Assembly (NCBI GenBank): GCA_947625595.1
Contig: CANQOX010000003.1
Span: 1-50,745, forward strand
DNA length: 50,745 nt
Source: an uncultured Clostridia bacterium
GTDB taxonomy: Bacteria > Bacillota > Clostridia > Christensenellales > Borkfalkiaceae
Direction of reading: 5' to 3'
A program made the position numbers and the translations under genes. This document shows positions 1-9,303 of the stretch, piece after piece; position 1 is the stretch's first letter; each line of letters starts with the position of its first letter. The notes beneath the pieces are model-generated. The model had not been told where the DNA came from. It saw nothing but the letters and a program-made list of their open reading frames with translations, and did no database searches.

Positions 1-820
1 ACGAAGTCCGTAGGTTTATGAGATGTTTCGCTTCGCTCTGAATGACGCGTCGAACCCTCGCTGCCCCTTTCAGGGGAGAATTTTGCACTTCTGCCAAAGA
101 TTGATAATCTTTGGCGCAAAATTCTCTTTGCATTTGCCCATGTGTTTCGGGCAAATGCTGACCGAGGGCGGGATGCTACCCGCCCGAGACAGTGGCGAAC
201 GCAGTGAGCCAAAGGGGTTTTTGAAACCCCTCTATCACTCACTTCGTTCGTGACATCTCCCCTATGAGGGGCGACGAGGGAAAAGCGGTGACCCACCCCC
301 CTACCCCCCTCCCATGGAGGGGGTAAGAGCGGGGCGAGCAAAGAAATGTTCGAAACATTTCCACCCACGGCGCGTTGCGGGGTCCCCCGCCTAAGCCACA
401 GGGATCCCAAAAAATATTGCAAAGCAAGATTTTTTGGGAAAAGGAGCGACCTGCGTTCAAAGCAACGGTTTTGCGTTCACGCAAAACCGCGCAAACTGCG
501 CAGTGTCGCGACGCGGTACCCAACGGGAACCTTAATGTCTTTTAGGACACGAAAGTGCGTGGGGTGATAGGGTAGTGGAATGCACAACGTTGACCCCTCG
601 AACGATTTGTTTTGCGAAGCAAAAGAAATCGTTCGAAACATTCTAAATCCCTTGCCTTAGGCGGAATTCACTTCCGCCGTGGGCGACCCAATTTGGTACC
701 CTACGGGAACCTTATTGTCTTTCAAGGTACGAGAGTTCGTGGGGTGATAGGGTAGTGGAATGCACAAAGTGGACCCCTCGAACGATTTGTTTTCGCAGAA
801 AACAAATCGTTCGAAACATT
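1..820. repeat. Mosaic intergenic repeat region; includes two ~140-bp direct repeats offset by 180 bp (about 510-645 and 690-825), each ending in a long inverted repeat
   Basis: 'gtggggtgatagggtagtggaatgcacaa.g.tg.acccctcgaacgatttgttttg/c' occurs at ~560-615 and ~740-795. 778-814 is a perfect 17-bp stem with a 3-nt loop. No plausible ORFs. Confidence 0.75.
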
Positions 821-1461
821 CACCACACAAATTTCGCCCTTGCGGCTTCGCCGTTGTCGATGAGAATGTCCTGCGCCGTCATCGATTTGTTGACGACGGC
901 CACGAAGTACACCCACTCGGCGATCTCCTCGGGCGAAGCCCACTTTTTGAGCGGGGTCTCGTCCATGATCTGCTCCCAGAGGGACGCGTCCTCCATCACA
1001 TGGGCGTTGAGCTCCGTCGTCACCCCCCCGGGGGAGATGCTGTTGGCCGTGCCTCCCCATTCGGCGGCGCGGAGGGCGACGTTCTTCATATACGCCACAA
1101 CGCCTCCCTTGCTCGCGGCATAGGAAGGGAATTCTGCCCCCGTCCGCGCGCTCGACGAGGCGATGAAGACGATACTCTTCGGCTTATAGATGAGATAATT
1201 TTCGGTCACGCGAATGGTCCCTTCGAGGTTCACTTCGATGTCCCGCCCGCTCTCCTGCACGCCCGCATTGTTGACGAGGACGTCGGGGGCGAAGGCGGGA
1301 AGGGGGCCCTCCGCTATGTCGGCGATGACGTGCGTGTAGTGTTCGTGTTCAAGGGCCGCGGGAAGCACGTCCACGCCCATCACCTCGTGCCCGAGGCTCA
1401 AAAAGCGTTTGGCCGCCGCCAGCCCGATGCCCTTACTTGTTCCCGTGATCAGAATTTTCAT
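820..1461 (-). CDS. SDR-family NAD(P)-dependent oxidoreductase
   Basis: Translation MKILITGTSKGIGLAAAKRF... with TGxxxGIG, NNAG, and S-Y-ASK motifs (SYAASKGG); overlaps the upstream gene by 29 nt. Confidence 0.88.
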   Translation of the reverse strand: MKILITGTSKGIGLAAAKRFLSLGHEVMGVDVLPAALEHEHYTHVIADIAEGPLPAFAPDVLVNNAGVQESGRDIEVNLEGTIRVTENYLIYKPKSIVFIASSSARTGAEFPSYAASKGGVVAYMKNVALRAAEWGGTANSISPGGVTTELNAHVMEDASLWEQIMDETPLKKWASPEEIAEWVYFVAVVNKSMTAQDILIDNGEAARAKFVW

Positions 1462-2242
1462 GGTTATCCTCCGCAGTATGCTTGTCCTCCGCGGTGAGTT
1501 TGTTCTCCGCGAGCAGTTTGAGATAATCCTTCCCGACGCCCTTCTCCGCCCAGCGCTTGCAGACGCGGTAGCCAATGGGGGAGAAGACCGCCTCGATGAG
1601 GAGCTCTGCGACCATTCCCGTCGCGGCGCAGGTGACGCACTGCAGGAGGGTCCAGCCGAAGAAGAAATGACTGACGATGAGGGCAAAGACGAGATTGTCG
1701 GCAAATTGCCCGATCGCCGTCGAGACGTACGTCCTGCACGCATAGGCGAGGAATCCGTCGGGGTTCTTCTTGAAGATCTTCCCGATGAAGTAGTTCGAGA
1801 AGTTGTTGATGAAGGCCGAGACAATGAAGGCGGCCGCGCTCCCGAGGAGCACATACCACGTCCCGCCGAAGGTGGAGTCGAGGGCCGAATTGACGACCGC
1901 CTCTTCCCCGAAATCATAGAACGCGCCCCATGTCCCCGGGATGAGGGAGGCGAGGTAGAGGAGCAGGCACATCACGAGGTTGAGGAAGGCGGCGAAGACG
2001 GAGAGCGTCGTCGCGGCCTTGGGCCCGAACCGCTTGGTGAGCATGTCCATACATAAAAAAGACACCCACGAGACCGTGATCCCGCAGTCGAGCGCGAGCC
2101 AGCCGACGGGAATGTCGATGCTCTTGTTCGCGAGAAGATTCATTGCGAACACGCTCAAGAGGAAGACGGCGAAGGTGATGGGGGGGACGGAGGAGAGAAG
2201 CAGTTTTGTCTCCTGAAAAAAGTTTTGAATTGTGCGCTTCAT
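1433..2242 (-). CDS. VUT/YhhQ-family (COG1738-like) membrane transporter, probable queuosine-precursor transporter
   Basis: Multi-TM protein MKRTIQNFFQETKLLLSSVPPITFAVFLLSVFAMNLLANKSI..., family-like motifs; preceded by an AAGGAGGC RBS and a preQ1-I-like leader. Confidence 0.75.
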   Translation of the reverse strand: MKRTIQNFFQETKLLLSSVPPITFAVFLLSVFAMNLLANKSIDIPVGWLALDCGITVSWVSFLCMDMLTKRFGPKAATTLSVFAAFLNLVMCLLLYLASLIPGTWGAFYDFGEEAVVNSALDSTFGGTWYVLLGSAAAFIVSAFINNFSNYFIGKIFKKNPDGFLAYACRTYVSTAIGQFADNLVFALIVSHFFFGWTLLQCVTCAATGMVAELLIEAVFSPIGYRVCKRWAEKGVGKDYLKLLAENKLTAEDKHTAEDNHENSDHGNK

Positions 2243-2249
2243 GGCGAAG

Positions 2250-2290
2250 CCTCCTTGTTTTTTTCGGATGGTTTTGCAAGGAACATCCAC
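2250..2290 (-). promoter_or_regulatory. preQ1 class I riboswitch-like leader (RBS-sequestering type)
   Basis: Minus-strand GGATG-TTCCTTGCAAAAC-CATCC-GAAAAAAACAAGGAGG: P1 stem GGATG/CATCC, loop CCTTG can pair with tail CAAGG (pseudoknot), A-rich tail, SD overlapped by the tail. Confidence 0.75.
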
Positions 2291-2297
2291 TCGTTGC

Positions 2298-2326
2298 ATT
2301 ATACAACCTTTTTTCGGCAAAGTAAA
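2298..2326 (-). promoter_or_regulatory. Sigma70-type promoter for the VUT-SDR operon
   Basis: Minus strand TTTACT-17 nt-TATAAT just upstream of the riboswitch-like leader. Confidence 0.7.
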
Positions 2327-2392
2327 GCGATTTTCGGCCGAAAACCCAAATGCGCCGCGCCGCCGCTCTCCGCGGCGGCGCGGCGCCCGCAT

Positions 2393-3049
2393 TCAGACCC
2401 GCGTGTCCCGCCGCGCGAGCACTTCGCCCGTCTCGCTGTCGAGGAGGAGGGAGAGCGTCTCGCCGTCCTTGTCGACGATCCCGACGTAGTAATAATTTTT
2501 GTCCCGCCGCAGGAGGCGCACATGGAACTCGCCGAGAAAGACGGTGTCCGTCATGCGGTCGATCCTGTCCTTTTCGGCCGCGATCGCCCTGTCGAGGGCC
2601 TCCGTGCAGGAGAGCGTCTTGTCGTTTTTGACGGAGGTCGCCGTCACTTCGCGCGTTTCCCCGCCCCATACGACGCGCATGGAGACCGTCTCTTCGGGAA
2701 AACTTGTGACGCTCTCCGAGAAGAAGTAATCCCCGAAGGCGTTGCGGAAGGAGGCCTCCCCGCCCTGTTCGCCCGTTTCCGTCACAAAGTAGACCTCATA
2801 GGCGTCGGCCTTCTCGGCGGGGACGAGGGAGATCTCCACGAGGTCGGATCTCGGGCAGGCCACGCCGTCGGCCGCATAGGGGTATTCGCGCGACACGCAG
2901 GAGAGGGTCACGGTGAATTCGTCGGTCTCCGCCCTGAAGATGTCCGAGCGCAGTTCGGAGATGTGCGCGGTGTAGTCATAGGACTTTCCGCAGGCGGAGA
3001 GGGGGAGCAGAAGGAGCAGGAAGAAAATGGGAAGAATATGTCTTTTCAT
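2393..3049 (-). CDS. Hypothetical lipoprotein
   Basis: MKRHILPIFFLLLLLPLSACGKS lipobox signal peptide; no further domain recognised. Confidence 0.7.
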   Translation of the reverse strand: MKRHILPIFFLLLLLPLSACGKSYDYTAHISELRSDIFRAETDEFTVTLSCVSREYPYAADGVACPRSDLVEISLVPAEKADAYEVYFVTETGEQGGEASFRNAFGDYFFSESVTSFPEETVSMRVVWGGETREVTATSVKNDKTLSCTEALDRAIAAEKDRIDRMTDTVFLGEFHVRLLRRDKNYYYVGIVDKDGETLSLLLDSETGEVLARRDTRV

Positions 3050-3102
3050 GCTATATAGGTATGAAAAGTGGAGAAAGTTCATGACTTTTTGCGGGCGAAC
3101 GG

Positions 3103-3131
3103 TTGCAATTTTTCGGCATGTATGATAGAAT
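3103..3131 (+). promoter_or_regulatory. Putative promoter for the 3165-guaB-guaA-phosphatase run
   Basis: TTGCAA-17-TAGAAT. Confidence 0.5.
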
Positions 3132-3164
3132 AAAAAAAATTATAAATTCAAATCGGAAAAAGTC

Positions 3165-5223
<2,059 letters not shown>

Positions 5224-5229
5224 ACCTTC

Positions 5230-5254
5230 AAACGCCCGCACGTCACGGGCGTTT
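5230..5254 (+). terminator. Intergenic hairpin between guaB and guaA (processing or attenuator candidate)
   Basis: AAACGCCCG-CACGTCA-CGGGCGTTT; little following T-tract. Confidence 0.4.
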
Positions 5255-5276
5255 ATGAATTCTCAAAGAGGAAAAT

Positions 5277-6809
5277 ATGCAGCATCAGAGGATCCTTGTG
5301 CTCGACTTCGGCGGGCAATACAACCAACTCATCGCAAGGCGGGTGCGCGATCTCGGCGTCTTTTGCGATCTGAAACCTTTCACCATGACGGCCGAGGAGA
5401 TCGCCGCTTATGCGCCCGTCGGCATCATCTTTACGGGCGGGCCGAATAGTGTCTATGAGCAGGACGCGCCCCGTCCCGATGCGGGCGTCTTCGGCCTCGG
5501 GATCCCCATTCTCGGCATCTGCTACGGCTGTCAGCTCATCGCCGACATGCTCGGCGGGAGCGCCGAGAAGGCGGCGGCGGGCGAATACGGGAAGAAGGAG
5601 CTCGTCCTCCTTTCGGACAGTCCTCTCCTCGAGGGCGTCCCCCAAAGAAGCGTCTGCTGGATGAGCCACACGGACAGCGTCCTTCGCCTGCCCGCGGGCT
5701 TTGTTCCCCTCGCCGCGACGGACGCCTGTCCCGCCGCCGTCTATGGGAACGCGGAGAGAAAGATCTACGGCGTGCAGTTTCACCCCGAGGTCGTCCATTC
5801 CGAATACGGGAATGCCCTTTTGCGCAATTTCCTCTACAACATCTGCGGCGCGAGGGGGGACTGGACCATGCACGGCTTCACAGAGGAGTGCGTCGCCGCG
5901 CTCAAGGAGAAAGTCGGCGGGCGGAAGGTCCTCTGCGCGATGTCGGGCGGGGTCGATTCGGCCGTCGCCGCAACGCTCGTCTACAGGGCGGCGGGGGACC
6001 TCACCTGCGTCTTCGTCGACCACGGCCTGCACAGGGAGGGGGAGCCCGAGGAAGTCATGCGCGTCTTCCGCGACGGGCTGGGCATGAAGCTCATCAGAGT
6101 GGACGCGCGGGAGCGCTTTCTCCGCGCCCTCAAGGGGGTCACCGACCCCGAGAAGAAGCGCAAGATCATCGGCAAACTCTTCATCGAGGTCTTCGAGGAG
6201 GAGGCGAAGAAGGTCGGCGCGGTCGATTTTCTCGTGCAGGGGACCATCTATCCCGACGTCGTCGAGAGCGGCACGGGTAAGGGCGCGGTCATCAAATCCC
6301 ACCACAATGTCGGCGGGCTTCCCGACGCCGTCGATTTCAAGGAGATCGTCGAGCCTCTGCGGGAGCTCTTCAAGGACGAGGTGCGGAGGGTCGGGACGGA
6401 GCTCGGCCTTCCCGATGAGATCGTCTGGCGGCAACCCTGCCCGGGGCCCGCGCTCGCCATCCGCATCATGGGCGAAGTGACAGAGGAGGGGCTGAAGACT
6501 GTCCGCGCCGCCGACGCGATCTTCCGCGAGGAGATCGTGAAAGCGGGACTGGAGAGGGAGATCTGGCAGTACTTTGCCGTCCTCACCGACAGCAGGACGG
6601 TGGGCGTGCAGGGGGATTTCAGGACGTATGAGAACGTCATCGCCCTCCGCGCGATCACGAGCGTGGACGCCATGACGGCGGACTGGGCGAAAATTCCCTT
6701 CGCCGTCCTCGAGAGGATCTCCGCACGCATCACGGGCGAAGTCCCGCACGCCAACCGCGTCGTCTATGACATCACCTCCAAACCGCCCGCAACCATCGAA
6801 TGGGAGTGA
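5277..6809 (+). CDS. guaA: GMP synthase (glutamine-hydrolysing)
   Basis: GATase motif GICYGCQ, ATP-PPase SGGVDSAV, C-terminal [27 protein letters not shown]. Confidence 0.97.
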   Translation: MQHQRILVLDFGGQYNQLIARRVRDLGVFCDLKPFTMTAEEIAAYAPVGIIFTGGPNSVYEQDAPRPDAGVFGLGIPILGICYGCQLIADMLGGSAEKAAAGEYGKKELVLLSDSPLLEGVPQRSVCWMSHTDSVLRLPAGFVPLAATDACPAAVYGNAERKIYGVQFHPEVVHSEYGNALLRNFLYNICGARGDWTMHGFTEECVAALKEKVGGRKVLCAMSGGVDSAVAATLVYRAAGDLTCVFVDHGLHREGEPEEVMRVFRDGLGMKLIRVDARERFLRALKGVTDPEKKRKIIGKLFIEVFEEEAKKVGAVDFLVQGTIYPDVVESGTGKGAVIKSHHNVGGLPDAVDFKEIVEPLRELFKDEVRRVGTELGLPDEIVWRQPCPGPALAIRIMGEVTEEGLKTVRAADAIFREEIVKAGLEREIWQYFAVLTDSRTVGVQGDFRTYENVIALRAITSVDAMTADWAKIPFAVLERISARITGEVPHANRVVYDITSKPPATIEWE

Positions 6810-6813
6810 GACC

Positions 6814-7500
6814 ATGACCTACATTCTCTCCGACGTCCACGGCGAATATGAACTGCTCCTGCGCCTCTTGGAGAAGATCGGATTTTCAGACGGCGACACG
6901 CTCATCTCCTGCGGGGACATGATCGAGAAGGGGAAAGACTCCGTCCGCACGGCGCGTCTGTTCTTTTCCCTGAAACATTCCGTCCTCCTCGCGGGGAACC
7001 ACGAGTACGCCTTTCTCAAATACTATTGGGCCCTCATGCGGCAGACCGACGACTACGACGGCGTCCTGCGGCAGTTGCAGGCCTACTTTCCCCATGACGG
7101 GGACCTCCTCGACTGGGACACGGTGGACAGCTTCGAGGCCCTTCCTTACTTCTATGAGACGGAGACATACATCTGCGTCCATGCGGGCGTGCCGCTCGAC
7201 GGGGCGGGGCGCATTCTGCCCCTTGACAAGGCCTCCCCCGAACAGCTCGTCTATGACCGCGTCTTCAAGGACCCGAATGTGCTCCCCGTCGGGGGCAAAT
7301 GCGTCTTCTTCGGGCACACGCCCACCGAAAATCTCGGTCTCCCGCCCCGCATCACGCCCTATCTCCGCGCGGGGGCGAGAGGGGAGAGGGTGAGCGAATA
7401 CATCAAGGTCCACCTCGACACGGGGACCTATTTCAGCGGCGTCCTCGGCTGTTTCCGCACGGACGACTGCCGTATTTTTCACGTTTCAGACAGAGCATGA
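6814..7500 (+). CDS. Calcineurin-like metallophosphoesterase (PPP/ApaH-like)
   Basis: SDVHGEYE, CGDMIEKG, LAGNHEY, FFGHTPT motifs. Confidence 0.88.
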   Translation: MTYILSDVHGEYELLLRLLEKIGFSDGDTLISCGDMIEKGKDSVRTARLFFSLKHSVLLAGNHEYAFLKYYWALMRQTDDYDGVLRQLQAYFPHDGDLLDWDTVDSFEALPYFYETETYICVHAGVPLDGAGRILPLDKASPEQLVYDRVFKDPNVLPVGGKCVFFGHTPTENLGLPPRITPYLRAGARGERVSEYIKVHLDTGTYFSGVLGCFRTDDCRIFHVSDRA

Positions 7501-7521
7501 CGGGGTTTTCCCGTCTTTTTT
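7499..7521 (+). terminator. Intrinsic terminator
   Basis: GACGGG-GTTTT-CCCGTC-TTTTTT overlapping the preceding stop codon. Confidence 0.85.
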
Positions 7522-8548
7522 ATTCCCCGAAAAACCGACGGTTGAAGGCGACGGAGGGGTGATCGGGGGCGAGCTCCTCCGCCCGTTTGTGACAGAAAAG
7601 CGCCCTCTCCCTCTCCCCGAGCCGCCAATAGCAGACGACGAGTTGCAGGAGGGGGGTCAAAGTCCTGCACTGCGGCTCTTCGAAGTCCCCCTCGGCCGTG
7701 TGGTCGCGGCAGGTGCGGGCGGCCTCATACCAGAAGGCGGCCTCCCTGTATCGCTTTTGCGAGAGGAAGAGCCTCCCGATCGCGCACAGCACGAAGGCGC
7801 GCGGTTCGCCGAAGAGGAAACTTGCAAAGAGCGCCTGCATCGCCTTCTCTCCCTCTCCCATTTCCTCATAACAGCGGGAGAGGACTTCGCAGGCGGCGAT
7901 CTTGTTGACATACCACCCGTCTCCGCGGAGCATTTTTTCGAGGACGGCGGCGGCCTCGGTGTACAGCCCGTGATAGGAAAGCTCCCTGCCGTAGTAGAAG
8001 AGATCGCGCGGGGAGAGGGGCTCTTCTCCCGCCCATTTCAGGTAGATGTCGAGGTTGCGCCTGCCCCGCGGCTTTCCGCTCGGGAGGTGCCTGACCTCCA
8101 AGGGGAAGCGGAGAACTTTGCCGCGCGGCGCGATCGCCTCATGCACGCGGCCCGCGAAGCGAAAATTTGCCTCCCGCCGCACAAATCTCTCCCGCTCATA
8201 GCGAAGGTTCCCCGACAGATAGGGGCAGAACACCATGTCGGGCTTTTCCTCCCCGAGAAAGTCGCGCAGGGGAGCGAACTTTGCCCCCTCGACGACGTCG
8301 TCGGCGTCTAACCAGAGGAGGTAGTCCCCCGCGCCGTGCGAAAACGCTTCATTCCGCGCCCGCGAAAAGTCATCCGTCCACGGGAGGGAGAAGACCTTGT
8401 CCGTGTACTTTCCCGCGATCTCCTTCGTCCCGTCCCTCGAGCCTGTGTCGACGATGACGAGCTCGTCATACAGGCCCTTCGCGCTGTCGAGACAGCGGGA
8501 GAGGACCTCCTCCTCGTCCCGCACGATCATGCAAAGAGAGATGAGCAT
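7520..8548 (-). CDS. Glycosyltransferase family 2 with C-terminal TPR-like region (SunS-like)
   Basis: MLISLCMIVRDEEEVLSRCLDSAKGLYDELVIVDTGSRDGT...LWLDADD; helical repeats after it. Confidence 0.85.
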   Translation of the reverse strand: MLISLCMIVRDEEEVLSRCLDSAKGLYDELVIVDTGSRDGTKEIAGKYTDKVFSLPWTDDFSRARNEAFSHGAGDYLLWLDADDVVEGAKFAPLRDFLGEEKPDMVFCPYLSGNLRYERERFVRREANFRFAGRVHEAIAPRGKVLRFPLEVRHLPSGKPRGRRNLDIYLKWAGEEPLSPRDLFYYGRELSYHGLYTEAAAVLEKMLRGDGWYVNKIAACEVLSRCYEEMGEGEKAMQALFASFLFGEPRAFVLCAIGRLFLSQKRYREAAFWYEAARTCRDHTAEGDFEEPQCRTLTPLLQLVVCYWRLGERERALFCHKRAEELAPDHPSVAFNRRFFGE

Positions 8549-8674
8549 GTGCCGATTTTCCTCCCGAAATGAGGGTTTTGCCCCCCTACAGCGTATGAAG
8601 TCGGACCCCCGCCCCGCCACAGTCGTCCCTTTGTTCGCTTTCTCTCGAGAATTACAAAAAAATTTTGTAAGAAT

Positions 8675-8716
8675 TAGTAAAATACTATTGACAGGGGTAA
8701 GCCGAAGGGGTATAAT
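8675..8716 (+). promoter_or_regulatory. Consensus sigma70 promoter with abutting palindromic operator candidate
   Basis: TAGTA-AAA-TACTA (8675-8687) directly followed by TTGACA (8688-8693), 17 nt, TATAAT (8711-8716). A second palindrome TTACAAAA-AAA-TTTTGTAA is at 8652-8670. Confidence 0.8.
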
Positions 8717-8744
8717 AGAGATACAGACACGATAGGAGAAAACT

Positions 8745-9290
8745 ATGTTTGGAAAGAAAAAGAAGAAGGAAACAGAGGAGGAGCGCAGCCAGCGCATCGC
8801 GCTGACGGCGGAGAAGCTCCGCTCGCAGATCGCCGCGATCGGCAATCAGAAGAATGTTCTTCTCTCCAAGGTCATGGAGGCGAGGCAGAAGGGGCTCCCC
8901 GCGCAGGAGGAGCAGGCGCGCACGCTCCTGAAGCGGTCGATGGCCGCGGAGAAGCGGGCCAATGCCATGCTCATGACCCTCGAACTTGCCGTCCAGTCAC
9001 GCGACCTCGCCGAACTCAACAAGCAGTTCCTCGAGGCCATCGGCTCCCTGTCCACGGACATCACGGCCGCCGCGTCGAAGACGGACACCAAGCGGGCGGA
9101 GAAGGAGTACATGAAGGCGATGTACGCCTCTTCCAAACAGACGGCCGCCCTCGATGAGATGCTCGCCGTGGGGGACTACGGCGCCGTCCTTGCGGAGGGG
9201 GCGGACAGTTACTCCGAATTTGACGACGAGATCGACGCCATGTTAAGAAGCGCCGAGGCCTCGCCGACCTACCGCAAGACAACCATTTAA
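8745..9290 (+). CDS. Small helical protein, ESCRT-III/Snf7-like (tentative)
   Basis: Basic N-terminus MFGKKKKKE, long coiled-coil helices, acidic C-terminal helix FDDEIDAMLRSAE; adjacent to Vps4-like ATPases. Confidence 0.5.
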   Translation: MFGKKKKKETEEERSQRIALTAEKLRSQIAAIGNQKNVLLSKVMEARQKGLPAQEEQARTLLKRSMAAEKRANAMLMTLELAVQSRDLAELNKQFLEAIGSLSTDITAAASKTDTKRAEKEYMKAMYASSKQTAALDEMLAVGDYGAVLAEGADSYSEFDDEIDAMLRSAEASPTYRKTTI

Positions 9291-9303
9291 CGGAGGATAG
9301 ATC

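Noticed and set aside
23-567. Small ORFs at the left edge (23..253, 239..523, 346..567)
   Set aside because: They lie in intergenic repeat sequence, lack credible RBS/codon patterns and overlap on both strands.
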